DNA from: Druceiella hillmani
Taxonomy: Eukaryota; Arthropoda; Insecta; Lepidoptera; Hepialidae
Assembly (NCBI GenBank): GCA_039881145.1
Contig: JAYKKI010000007.1
Span: 36,908,501 to 36,972,500 of the forward strand
Direction of reading: 5' to 3'
Length of the DNA: 64,000 nt
Position numbers and translations under genes: made by a program. The first letter of the stretch is position 1; each line of letters starts with the position of its first letter. The notes beneath the pieces are model-generated. The model did no database searches and was not told the origin of the DNA. It worked only from the letters and a program-made list of their open reading frames with translations. Of this stretch, positions 25,798-37,220 are shown one piece after another.

Positions 25798-28214
25798 ATG
25801 AATTTCTACAAAATTAACGCCAAATATATTCAATATTTGAAACCAGCCGATTTGGCTACATTGGCGATATTGTACCGTCGACTCCGAATTAAATTTCGGA
25901 AGGCGATACAAAGCATATGGTTTAACAAAACGTGTATAAAGTGTAATCTAACACCCAGTCACGTGAACGTAAAGATTAGTGGAACAACTCGAGCAGCCCA
26001 GAAAGCAACAACTAAAGCCGTCACCACCTGGCTGAAGGAAGAAATTCGGGAATCTACCATCAAACGAGACAACATAAACCTCTGTCTAAAGGTAATACAC
26101 TCTTCTCTAACATATCTCCTTCACCCTATAGAATTTGATACTTTAGACTATAAAATTAGAAATGATGTCAGTACCATAATAAAAAACATAACACAGAAAC
26201 AAATTAACAAAATTAAAAAACTGAAAGCCAAAACCCAGAAACCAAAAGTTACACCCAAACAAACGTTTTATCCCAGAATAGTAAACCTTTCACAATCAAC
26301 ATTTAATAATAAAGAGCTAGAACTTTTAAATAAAGGATTTAAATATAATATTCCTACCGCACCATCAAGAAAAAACATAGAATCACTAGTAGTAGATACC
26401 ATCATTGCATTCAGTAACCAGGACGCACTTACTAAACACAAAGCTGCTAATATAATATGTAAAGAATACTCTAAAACCAAGACACACATTAATGACGAAA
26501 TTTTGACACAACGTAATCTACAAATTAAAATTAATGAAGATAAACTCACCATATCTAAAGCAGATAAAGGCAACACTATAGTTATTCTAGACCAAAATGA
26601 ATATAAAAATAAAGTGTACGATTTCCTTAAACCAGATGACTTCACAAAACTACAAAAGGACCCCACCACGATATTTGCAGATAACGTAAAACAATTAATT
26701 AAAACCTGTAACATCATATTTCCTAACGAATTCGCGAAACATAAAGTTATAGAAATGAACCCTAGACCCCCAATACTATATGGACAACCTAAAATTCATA
26801 AACCAAATATACCCATACGACCTGTTGTCTCATACACAAACGCACCCACAAAAAAATTAGCTTTTCACCTGAATAAGATCTTCCGTAATAAAACCGGATT
26901 TGCACCTAAACATACCATTAAAAACTCTGTTGATCTCTGTAATAAAATTAAAAATATACATATAACACCCAATTGTAAACTAGTATCACTCGACGCAGTA
27001 AACTTATTTTCTAATATACCACCAAAAGATTGCCTAAATATCATTTCAGATATCCTAGAAAGGAAAAAATTAAATCCCATTGAAGCATCGGAAATTAGAG
27101 ATCTCTTTAAACTATGCACAGACCAAAATTATTTTCTATTCGATAAAATTTTTTTTCAACAAGTTAATGGCCTTGCAATGGGCTCCCCCCCTCAGTCCCC
27201 TTTTAGCCGAGTTATTTATGAATCATCTAGAAACCAGCCTCTTAAACAGTAAATTAGCTACCAATATATTATACTATTATAGATACGTTGACGACATCCT
27301 TATCTGCTGGAAAGGTACACAGCGACAGTTAGACCAGTTTGTTAACTTTGCTAACTCCCTACACAATAATATCAAATTCACTTTAGAAGTAGAGTCTGAT
27401 AATAAACTTAATTTTTTAGATATAACAATAGAACGCAAAAATAATGAACATAAATTTAGTATATTTAGAAAAGACACATTTACAGACTCTATAATTAATG
27501 GTCAATCTCAACACCCTTGGTCCCATAAGTTAGCAGCATTTCATTCCATGATTCACAGAGCTTTAACCATCCCTCTTGAAAAACCTAACCTACGTAAAGA
27601 AATAAAAACTATAAAACTTATATAATAATTATGACCCATCAATTGTCACAAAACTGTACCATAATAAATTAAGAAAAATACTAATACAAGAAATATACCC
27701 GGTCGCACCAAATAAGAATAATATTTACTATAAATCTATCCCATACATAGGTAATGTATCACTCAAATTAGGAAAACTTTTAACTAATAATAAAAATATA
27801 AATAATATAACATGTACGTATAGTACCTTAAATAACTTGGGTAAAACCCTTATTAATAATAAAGAAAAAATAGATAAACTTAAAAAGAGTGGTATCTATA
27901 AACTTAAATGTAACGATTGTAATAGTGTATACATAGGTCAAACAGGAAGAGATGTTAATACAAGATATAAAGAACACATCGCCAGCTGGCGTAATAATAA
28001 ACCAGACACATCTCACTTTGCTAAACATCTCATTGAAAATAACCATCACCCCCATACTGATAATGCCCCCTATATATTACAAATAAATACAAAAGGCAAT
28101 AAACTTAATATCCTAGAAACATTAGAAATAAACAGACATAAAAAAGATATCAAGGTCAATATATTAAATGAACAACTAAATATAATATCATCACCCATTC
28201 TTAATATCTTCTAG
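25798..28214 (+). pseudogene. Penelope-type reverse transcriptase / GIY-YIG endonuclease, two frameshifts
   Basis: This is the polyprotein that copies element RNA at the cut made by its own endonuclease. The true start is the ATG at 25798; an upstream TTG in frame lies in the pseudo-LTR. Motifs in order: KADKGN (residues 254-259), YGQPKIHKP (from 328), the catalytic-Asp motif SLDAVNLFSNIP (Asp 399), the GLAMGSP turn at about 27170-27190, YRYVDDIL (27278-27301), and a C-terminal GIY-YIG endonuclease with GIYKLKC (27891) through YIGQTGR (27930), including a CNDC pair typical of the family. The frame changes twice by +1: once at a run of seven C's near 27184-27191, inside the GLAMGSP motif, and again near 27615-27625. 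The total span of about 800 codons fits a full-length protein. This copy cannot make intact enzyme. Confidence 0.95.
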
Positions 28215-28360
28215 ATATTATATAAATATAAAACATTGACACTACAGTACCCTGGAAATTGTTTCAGCATTAATACACATAGAAATATACGTATATATAA
28301 TAAAAACAAAAAAAAAATTAAAAGAAATAAATAAATAAATATATGAATACACAAAACCGG

Positions 28361-28513
28361 AGATATGTAGAATTAGTGTATTACCTTGTCCTTACTTTCA
28401 AATACCCTTGCTTTTGTATAAATATATTACCGATAATAAGATATGTAGAATTAGTATATTACCTTGGCCTTACTTTCAAATACCCTTGCCTTTGCAATAT
28501 ATTACCGACAATA
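28361..28513. repeat. 78-bp tandem duplication in the Penelope 3' region
   Basis: Two copies starting AGATATGTAGAATTAGT at 28361 and 28439, differing at a few bases, downstream of the endonuclease stop and upstream of the right pseudo-LTR. The small frame that runs through it is a by-product of the repeat. Confidence 0.85.
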
Positions 28514-28736
28514 ACTTCCATTTAATTTTATTACATACACCCTAAAGTTTGCATTGTATAATTTCACATAATAACAACAATTGAATTTATTACCCCAACT
28601 AGAATACTGGTATATTGTATAACTCTCTGTAATATAATAAAACCTAGTCTGCGCCCCTGCAATAAACTCACTAACATAAACAATGGAAAAATCCGCACAA
28701 AGTAGTCTTCCGCTATTGTGTTTGAAACATATAAAT

Positions 28737-28873
28737 GCTGTTGGTTGTTCCTAAGAGTTAATCTTTGCTAATATCCCACCTGAAGATGTTGTAATACAAC
28801 GAAACCTAGGTCGTGGTAAATAAATTAAAGATAGTAGAAATAATACTACATCACGTAGTTTCATTTAATTGCG
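28737..28873 (+). repeat. Right pseudo-LTR of the Penelope element
   Basis: Begins GCTGTTGGTTGTTCC, holds an intact hammerhead (28776-28816) and ends TTTAATTGCG next to the target duplication. It is a direct repeat of 25718-25797 and the inverse of 25506-25650. Confidence 0.9.
28776..28816 (+). ncRNA. Hammerhead ribozyme motif (plus strand)
   Basis: CCAC, CTGAAGA, T, GTTGT-AAT-ACAAC, GAA, ACC-TA-GGT, C, GTGG in that order. This gives stem I of 4 bp, stem II of 5 bp and stem III of 3 bp, with every catalytic core base in place. Predicted cleavage is after C28812. It would trim element RNA at the same point in each pseudo-LTR. Confidence 0.88.
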
Positions 28874-28886
28874 AATATAATTATTG
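28874..28886. repeat. Right 13-bp target-site duplication of the Penelope element
   Basis: AATATAATTATTG, identical to 25459-25471. Confidence 0.85.
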
Positions 28887-29265
28887 TCAAGTAAAACACA
28901 AATGAACAAGACCAAATTTATACAACAAAATTAAAACATTTAGTAAAGTCTGAATAAAAAGTTAAAATTAAAAGAGACTTTTAACTTTACAGGATAGAAG
29001 ACATCAAATATTCCCACATAATGACAAATAATGATTACATCTTGTTATAATCGAACGATAGTAAACTATGTATGTCACACTCCGTCATTGCTATTGCACC
29101 ATAAGAAAATGCGAATTAAACATATTGATATCTAAAGATGCACAGAGATGTTGCGCGGCAAGGCCACTGCGGCGAGGTCACTAACGGTCACACTTTTTTT
29201 AACGCTCTGAACTTCGTACGCTTTGAAATTTTGATTTTATTCCTCACAGAACTTCATACCGGGCG

Positions 29266-29276
29266 CTATATAAGAA
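29266..29276 (+). promoter_or_regulatory. Possible TATA box
   Basis: CGCTATATAAG lies in a locally GC-richer setting and about 110 bases upstream of the ATG at 29381. The position is reasonable for a Pol II core promoter. TATA-like strings are common in AT-rich DNA, so the support comes mainly from the neighbouring GC-rich flank and the exon-like frame. Confidence 0.25.
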
Positions 29277-29380
29277 AATCGATTCTTAAGGAGTAAAATC
29301 CAATAAGTTGACAATCATAGTCAATATCATTGTTACGTATCATACATAACATAGTTATAGGTAACATAGCTCTTTATGTA

Positions 29381-29468
29381 ATGATCAGCTTCCCGAGGAA
29401 ACTGAGCAGGTATTGGAAGAAGTCATCAACGTTCCAGTTCCTGTGGAAACAGATTCGTGATTTTCGAG
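29381..29468 (+). CDS. Candidate first exon
   Basis: ATG frame of 29 codons (MISFPRKLSRYWKKSS at the start, basic and aromatic) running into a good splice-donor string CGAG|GTAACAAG. Codon third positions are mostly G or C, unusual in this AT-rich DNA. A second frame in the same bases also reads plausibly (QLPEETEQVLEEVINV, stop at 29458), so which frame is real cannot be decided here. The product is not recognised and the next exon was not found. Confidence 0.25.
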
Positions 29469-32404
29469 GTAACAAGTTTTATTGATTCATAATTTGCAAT
29501 CGGTTAAGAATTTTGCTAAATGACCTGCAATTTTAACACTAGTGGATCATATATTACTTTCAAATACCGATAAACATTAAACTATATTATTTGGATCAGT
29601 TTAACAAATATTTTTAATTTTTACACTTACTTCATCTGTGTATTTACTCGGTTTATAGTTACATTGCTTCATTTATTGATTTTACTTGAGTGAAAACTTG
29701 ATAAGGTCAATATTATTAGTAATATTTTATCGGATTCAGTACAATTTTGTCTTTTACTATTTGTGTTAATTTTTAATAGTATTTTTACTTTTATAAATAT
29801 ATTTTTCTGTTTAAATATTTTAGTGAAGTATCTCTTTGATTTGTATTAATTTTTTATCAACTGGAATGACATCACCCATGACTGATATTTATATGTATTG
29901 AAAAATAAAATTATTTGTGACATATTTTCTTTGTGATTATAACAATTTTGTGACAATTACATCCCTCTAACATTAATAATCACGAAATTAATTTCCAAAT
30001 TATAAATTCTTGTATTCACAGAACTTGTATCATTATACCCATCTACAGGAAAGTATCACCAATTAGAAATCAGGCAGCATAAATTGCATAGAATTATAAA
30101 TGTCTTTAGCACTGTTTTAATTTAGTAATATTTATTTATTTTTCACATTTAGTAATTTAATAAATTCCCACAAAAACATAAATTGTATTTTGTAAAGCTA
30201 TTTATTAGTAAACTAAATTGTAATTAAAAAATTCTATTATTGAAATTTATTCTGAATTGCGACACGATTCCCTTTACCTAGAATATAAAAATGTGCATTA
30301 AAATTAGTTTGCACTTGATGGTTTACTTTACTTATAGCCATAATGTTAAAATGTGCATTCAATTAGTTTGGATTAGATGATATAAGCCAGTGACTGCTTT
30401 AATTTAGGAAGTTATCAATAAATATTTATTTTTCATATTTATTAATTTAACAAATATTTGTAAAAATATATTTTTATTCTGACAAATTGGATTCGAGTAT
30501 AAATATACTAAATTAAGCAAAAATTCCGTTATTGAAATGCATTGTATGGCTTGATTTGTCCTTAACTATTATATATAATAATATAAAACACAATATGAGC
30601 AGAAACATTTAAAAAAAAAATAAAAGTAACGAAAATAAAAAAGAACTAAAACTATATAAATAGGGTACATAAAAAATTAAAAGGAGATTAGGGAAAAAAA
30701 CATGCAAGTAGAATTCAAATTTATAAAAATTTACAAATAATTTTGACTAGTCGACTGACATGTAATGAGGACTTCCTCTCAAATTAAGAATACTGTTTTT
30801 TATTGATTGTATTTCTACTTCTAATATTATGCGTTACAAGTAGGTAAAGATCAATAACACAAACTATTTTTAAATATTTGTGATTTTTTTTAATGATTAT
30901 CAGAAATGAGTTAAATTGTGTAAAATAAATAGCATTACCATCAATAGTATTTTCCAGTTAGTTGGTGGAAATATTCATCTTAATTCGCCTATCACTTTAC
31001 GTAATATCCATAATCGCCAAACCGGGTAAAGGAGTTGCTCATCTTAATATGTAGCTTCTCGTACCAGTAACGTTGCTGCTCGTCGTTATTCTGTGATATT
31101 GTAACTACGAAATTACGAATACTATTCCATCGCACTCAATGAGTCAACAAGAATCAAGTCAGAACTGCGCAATGTGCAGTATTGTCAAAGGTCGACACGG
31201 CATTATTAAGTTATATAGTCGACTGTATTTGCAATGAACTGTAAATAGAATGCATATATTTTATATTCGTTGAACCTTAAAATTGACACCATAAACTCAA
31301 AATTGATAATATAAATCTGACATCCGTTTAATCCGCCCACTTCGAATTGTTTGAACTTCAAGCAATTTTAAATGCAAAATCCCAAAGTAAATATTCCGTT
31401 ACTAATACGTGACTGTCAGCTATACATTTACATTCGGGTAATTTTATATTGATGAGAAATTAGACCGAAATTAAATAAATTTACTCAAATTTTCGATTAC
31501 ATAGGTTGATGCAATATATGATTATAATAATCGGCACATGCACCTATTACCGAAAGGTCCTAAGAAAAGATTTCAAAATTTACAAGTGAACTGGAAGGAT
31601 GATTTGCAAAATTATTCTAAAGCGCTCGTTCTAAAATTACTTTTATATCAAACGAATTCGATTTTACTGGTCAGTGACTCCTTAGTAATGTTATTGAACC
31701 TAGATATTTTTGCAGTTGACTGAACTGAACAAGATTTGGCAATATATAACTAATGCTTAAATCATACTTTCCCCAAGGTATCTCATTTTATTACACTGGT
31801 GAGTTTTATTTTTAGTTCTATTATTAATTTAAATTTTGATAAATTCTCTAATGTAATTGTTTACTTCAAATATTTTCGAAAATGATTTCTTTAGTTTCAT
31901 TTAAATTTGGATGAAAGAAAAAATAAAATGCTTCATATATCGTTTTATATGCATTATATTGTATGTAATCATGTATAATAGAAATATTATCTAAGAGATA
32001 TAGGCTTGTTATTATATACTGAGCTATGAAAATATAATAATCACACAACCAAATTCTGCAGTAAATTAACAGAAATTGATCACTATAATATTTAAATTTC
32101 TAAAAGAACCACCTGACTTAACGCTAACCTAATGAAATTTCTGTGGAAATTGATGTCTAGAGTTGGTGCACATTGAATCGTATAATTTCTATCTCCTAAT
32201 TAACGATCATATATTTGAATAATCTTGCACAGTACATGAATATATAAACAAACTCTAAGAAATCACTTTACGATGACAAGTTAATTCCTTACTTAAATAA
32301 TTAACACTAAAAAAATGTTCTGAACTCAAAACTTGATTAATCCTTGGAACTTAACTCATTATTAGAATTAAAAAAAAATAAGTGCAACATAATTCAATTT
32401 AGAT

Positions 32405-33420
32405 ATAGGATACCGTGACGTCGTCATCGATTGGTTTTAACATCCATATTTATTAAAGACTAATAAGATTTGTTTTTACATTACATTCAAGATTTGCTTT
32501 TGATTAAGCATCAAAATCCAACACATTTTTAATATTATCTCCATATAAAAGAAGTATTTCATTTATTTAGGAAGGACTAGTTTAAAATAATAGTATATTA
32601 CTTTCATAGGGTAATGTACATTACTTTCGACAGAATATAGAAAAGAAGTAATATTTCTGACATTAAAATATTATTTTCTTCTTGCGTCATTCCATTTATT
32701 TGTTTGTATAAACTCATTTGTCACCTGTTTTCTTTTCTGTCGAATCATCATCATATATATTAATACGCTAAGGTTAAGATGTTACACTCCCTTTTTAGAA
32801 AAAAACCTCACAACTAATCCACATAAATTATATATCATTTTATAGATAATTGCTTGCTCTACCGGCATCCACAACTAAAAAAATTATTATTGCTTGCAAA
32901 TTAATTAATTATTAAAATTATATACACAAAACAGCAATGCTGCCATCTAACGGCTCAACGTCAATATGATTGACGGTCGGTAAAATTTTTGTTTAATTTC
33001 AAATCCACTCACGTATAAATAAAGTGGCGCTTTAGCTCAATGCTTTTGATACTTGCGCCTCTATATGTCAATTTTAGTAAAATTTTTGTTTGATCTGTCA
33101 TCCGAGCTTCATAATAGAATAAATAATGCGAAGACTTCGCACGGGTCACGCTAGTATTAATTAATGTCGGTACCTATTTACTAAATGATAGTTTAAAAAA
33201 GCTTTCGTATTATTAGATATATCGAAAATGTTTTTTTTGCCCATAAATACACAGTCAGGCCGTGAAAATTTTCAAAAATCCTGTCGAACCATCGAACTGA
33301 TTTGAAATACTGCGGTTGTTTTGTAATCGGATGTTTGTATAGGCTAATGAAGCAGTTTCAGATGAACAGAGTAATGATCTGCCGCCACTACCGTTCACTT
33401 CATTTTAAATTATTGTATTT
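32405..33420. other. Segment shared by units B and C but missing from A
   Basis: Outside the Helitron, this stretch aligns with 48580-49110: TTTAACATCCATATTTATTA near 32440 with 48630, GGACTAG-TTTAAAATAA near 32575 with 48712, and AAATACTGCGGTTGTTTTGT near 33305 with 48985. The last part is a broken version of the open frame kept in unit C. Unit A jumps from its counterpart of 31900 to that of 33420, so it has probably lost the segment. Confidence 0.65.
32745..33154 (+). mobile_element. Non-autonomous Helitron-type element
   Basis: A 410-bp element starting TCATCATCATATATATT and ending in CTAG, with a hairpin (TGCGAAG-A-CTTCGCA) about ten bases before the end. It sits between A and T without target duplication. 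Unit C near 48800-48830 shows the unfilled site AAATATTAATTAAT. A second copy in opposite orientation is at 45224-45611. These terminal features (5' TC, 3' hairpin plus CTRR, A^T target) define Helitrons. It encodes nothing. Confidence 0.82.
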
Positions 33421-35290
33421 TGTAACTAAACTGTAAAACAAAATAAATATTTGGTATAAAATTTCTTATATTTTCAGCCACAACATGTCAAATATATTTG
33501 TCAAAAATATTTCGTATCGCTTAATGCAACTAGATTCAATAGTAAAGGATTACTCGCACAGTTAAATTATTTGCGTTCATATTCTGTTTCTGCAATTTGA
33601 ATTTTTTTATTATTTTTAATTGAATTTTTCAATTTTGGTTTTTAATTGACAGTAAATTTAAAATTGTTTTTCTTCTCGAAAAAAAGTGAGCAAATAGGTA
33701 TTCAAAATATTAAGTATAAGTTTTTTACAAAATTTGTATCAGAGTCCCTAGAGACTGAATAAATATTTAAAAATATAATGTCATATTAATTTCTTAAAGA
33801 CCTATGTCTGGGTTTTTAAATAAACTATAGATGTTACGACTAAAATAAAATATATATATCTTACAAATAACTTATTGTTAAAAATAGTACTGTTTAAAAT
33901 AAATGATTATGAAATAATTAATTGTAGGAAAATAATTTTTATTACCGTGTTAAAACGCATCGGCAAAGAAGACCTAAAACTGAAAGCTACAATGCTATAA
34001 AACTTTTCAACGTGATGATGAAATGACTTAAAAGCACTATAAAAATCGATGGTTAAGCGTAATGCAAAAAATCCATTTCATTGGCTGAATCGGTATAGGT
34101 AAATATTTGAATTAGAACTTCATTTTAAAGTTAAATTTATTATATTCGATTATAAATATAAGTTTGAAAATTTGGAAAAATTGAAATTAAAATTATAAAT
34201 TTGAGTGTTTTTTTTATTAAGAGAGTCAGTTTCTAGTCCAAGTGATTATTATGTTTGAACTAATCGGGTATTATATGTATAAACTAATTGCCAATGCTTT
34301 CGTATAGTTCTATATTTGAACGGTGCAAGCAGTACAAGAATATTAAAAAATTATAAATATAATTGAACAGTATTTTTTATCTAATTAGTCACAACAAAAT
34401 CTAAAAATAAATTGTTGGTATAAGGTTTCATTAAGAATATATAAAACGTATTAAATAAATGCTCCCATGAACTGAAATGATGGTTTTATTATGAAAATGA
34501 TGGTTTTATCAAGTTTTTGCGAGTATACAGTGGTGATGAGATTAAAATTTTACAGTAAGTTTTATTAGATTCAACAATACGATTCTATCTAACAATTCAG
34601 TTTCGAGTTTCAGCATAGCTATTTAAAAATATAAAAACGTGTTGAGCACGAGTGGAATTCGCACTAAGAAGGTTCCATTCAATTTAGGCATTTATAAACA
34701 TTTAATAATCATATTAAATTATTTACGGAATATCAATTTTTCAGAATGAAAGTACATTGCCTACGATATCTTTCAGGTTCATATTTAAAAAGAATTGATG
34801 TGGTATAATTAAATTTTTAGTAAAATATAAAGGATCTGGAAGAAATATTTCAATGGATGATTCTTTTACTAATCCTTGTAATCATGGAACCTGACAAGTT
34901 TAAGAAATGATTAAAAATAAAAACTATATTTCGGTTGAGATGGAAGCTTCAAAATGTCGCGAATAATTTTTCACTCTATATGGATTTCATGAAAAAGTGA
35001 CAATATGCTCTTATTTTCCAAAAAGATCTGTGTCACTATTATCTACAATTCAGTCAGATACAATAGTTTGTAAATCTATTTCGTAGAAGAATAAATTTTG
35101 TTTCACACTAATCTGACAGTTACAGTTAATCTATAAAGAATAAATAGTACACTTAATATCAGTAAAACTAATAACATAGTCATTTGGTTCGTAATATTTT
35201 TATATCCGGAGATGGAGGCGATGCAAAGAATGTATCTAAGATTCCTTATTAGGTATACGATAGTTAAATATCAATATATAATGTATATGT

Positions 35291-35298
<8 letters not shown>

Positions 35299-35355
<57 letters not shown>
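35299..35355. repeat. (TA)n microsatellite
   Basis: About 28 TA units following a GTATATGTATACATG lead-in. Confidence 0.95.
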
Positions 35356-35360
<5 letters not shown>

Positions 35361-35505
35361 TTATATATTGACATGAGACTCTCGTAGACATAATAACGTG
35401 TATATAACAGTTGGACGTTTTAAAAAAAATTTAAGATATTCAGCAATACAATTCACAATTTAAATAACTAGCAAAGGCATGGCTTTGTGAGGGCTCACGA
35501 GTTAA

Positions 35506-35676
35506 TTAATACGCGTCCATTACAATAATGATGATCCTTTCAGGATGCAGTTGGGACTGCCGCGCTTCTGTAGTGCTTTGGACATATTTGCAGATGCTCA
35601 TGTGGACGATATCTCTATTACACAGCCTAGAATGTACGACGATTCCAACACCATCCGAAGCATGATCTCTGGTTGA
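35506..35676 (+). CDS. Candidate exon or transposon ORF fragment
   Basis: A GC-richer patch inserted in unit B only. The plus frame is open for 56 codons, reading VHYNNDDPFRMQLGLPRF, then ALDIFADAHVDDISITQPRM, with a stop at 35674. A splice acceptor (CCTTTCAG) lies just before G35544. The minus strand is also open over much of the same bases (HMSICKYVQSTTEARQ in one part), so the strand is uncertain. Not recognised. Confidence 0.25.
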   Translation, partial: LIRVHYNNDDPFRMQLGLPRFCSALDIFADAHVDDISITQPRMYDDSNTIRSMISG

Positions 35677-36242
35677 TTACTTATTTAAATGCATGTTCAT
35701 ATAATCAGTTTTTTTAATATCCATAAAATTATAAATACGTAAATACAACTTTAGAAATCACTATATTAATATATGCTAACTGTAAATATTGCAAATTCGG
35801 ATTATCTGTCATGTAATAATTATAAAAAAACAAAATAAAAATTTGGAAATATTCAAATATTTTTTTTATAATACAATTAGGCAAAATTATGATACATTAG
35901 TTACTTTTAAAGAAATAATAGTTACTCCTTTAACAATTTTCTTTTAAGTAACACCTTGAATTCGGCATACAAATTTCTTCTCGCCTCCTACATTTTAACA
36001 TATGTGAGTTTTTAATATTACATAATCCATCATAGGAAAATCTTCTATTTAATGCGAATCCTTCTGATGTTTTTATTCTCGAAAACGAGACGTATTTTAA
36101 ACCAACAAAAATTTATTTTTTCCCAATATCTACAACTACTTTAATATTAAACCTAGCGACTATGAATTGTAATTAGTTTGTTTTTAAAACACCATGTTGT
36201 GGTTCAAGATCCATATTATTGTCTACGGAAAATTCATTGATT

Positions 36243-36482
36243 TCATTTTTGTTTGAAATTTGTGATAAAGAGTACAAAGTCTAATTTGTTTAATATCAAA
36301 CAAACGACCAATGTGTCAATTCCATTTTTTTCTGATTGTAAGTTAGCGGCATATTTAAAAAAATGAGCATTTTCTCGATAAGAATATATTTCAGCATCTT
36401 GAATTATTTTCTGACATTCTATTGAATCAGACATCAAAGAACAGTTATTATCTCGTTCTTCACGACCAGATATAGTAAGCAT
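36243..36482 (-). CDS. Unrecognised ORF, 79 codons
   Basis: Starts at the ATG ending at 36482 and reads MLTISGREERDNNCSLMSDS, then IECQKIIQDAEIYSYRENAH, a mixed charged sequence rather than AT-run translation. The C-terminal part (VVCLILNKLDFVLFITNF) is hydrophobic. It lies in the 2-kb segment found only in unit B, so it may belong to an inserted element. No family recognised. Confidence 0.3.
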   Translation of the reverse strand: MLTISGREERDNNCSLMSDSIECQKIIQDAEIYSYRENAHFFKYAANLQSEKNGIDTLVVCLILNKLDFVLFITNFKQK

Positions 36483-36985
36483 TCGTGACAACAACAAATA
36501 AAAATTTTTAAAACTATTTCATTAAAGATTTTTAAAAAGAATCGCAATAGCGGAAGGTGGTTAAATTTACTCATAATTTGTTCTGTATGGTCAAAAAAAA
36601 CTAAAAACTAACTTTGATTTTTTTAAATGAAATTCGATTCAGTTTCACGTAATAATCTTATTATTGTAGGTATAGAATTAATAAATCTGAACAATAGAAA
36701 CAGGTAAAAAAACAGGGCGAATACAAATTGTACTTGTCAATATGAAATTGAGATGGATTTTGGATTAAAAGATAAAGCTTAAAGTATTTGTTAACTTTAA
36801 AACTAATCTCATTAAAAATTAAGTGAAAAATATTAACTTAACTTCTGATATTAATATATATTATCTATCTTAAAAAGGTACTTACCTCCAAAATTTTGTA
36901 ATTCAGCACCTTTCTATATATTGTATTATTAGATTTATATAGGTTATTTAACCTCCACAATTTACTATCTATTAATTTACAATAT

Positions 36986-37220
36986 AAAAACAACCACGCA
37001 TCATATTTTGATTTTGTTAGTAAACATTCTTTCTCGAAATATTATACATCTGCATATCCTATTAATTCTGTAATTTTCTAAGAGATGACGTTGGTAACAG
37101 TGTAGTTAATAAAAACATTCACACATCACGTTTCGATGTTGTTATTAAACATTCTAGAAATATGAAACATCTGCATGCATGCTCTATTAATTCCGTTATG
37201 TTATAACAGACGGCGCTAGT
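36986..37220. repeat. Tandem duplication, two copies of about 123 bp
   Basis: Copies begin near 36986 (CAACCACGCATCATATTTTG) and 37110 (ATTCACACATCACGTTTCG). Both continue through an ACATCTGCAT-like and a CTATTAATTC-like block to a GACG/GACGGCG end. Part of the unit B-specific insertion. Confidence 0.6.

Larger units (their letters stand above)
25472..28873 (+). mobile_element. Penelope-like retroelement, near full length
   Basis: A 3.4-kb element bounded by the 13-bp duplication AATATAATTATTG. The parts in order: an inverted extension (25472-25650), a further short minus-strand scrap (about 25660-25701), a plus-strand pseudo-LTR shortened at its 5' end (25718-25797), one long reading frame (25798-28214, two frameshifts), an AT-rich 3' untranslated part with a 78-bp tandem duplication, and a second plus-strand pseudo-LTR (28737-28873). 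The two plus pseudo-LTRs are direct repeats, and the left extension is the inverse of the right end plus the first codons of the gene. This arrangement, the reverse transcriptase motifs and the GIY-YIG endonuclease are the hallmarks of Penelope-like elements. The copy is recent by structure but defective. Confidence 0.95.
28890..30690. other. Unit B-specific DNA of unknown origin
   Basis: Lies between the Penelope element and the block (30690 onward) that matches 10040 onward in unit A; unit A has nothing like it. It includes a GC-richer part (about 29130-29470) with a TATA-like box and an exon-like frame, listed below. The rest is AT-rich. From 30109 a block of about 283 bp (starting ACTGTTTTAATTTAGTAAT) is repeated in diverged form from about 30392. 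Confidence 0.5.

Noticed and set aside
26268..26717. A 149-codon minus-strand frame inside the Penelope element
   Set aside because: It is antisense to the reverse transcriptase frame and has no motif; an antisense by-product of the real gene.
28343..28525. A 60-codon plus frame after the Penelope gene
   Set aside because: It spans the 78-bp tandem duplication in the 3' untranslated part; the repeated peptide is an artefact.
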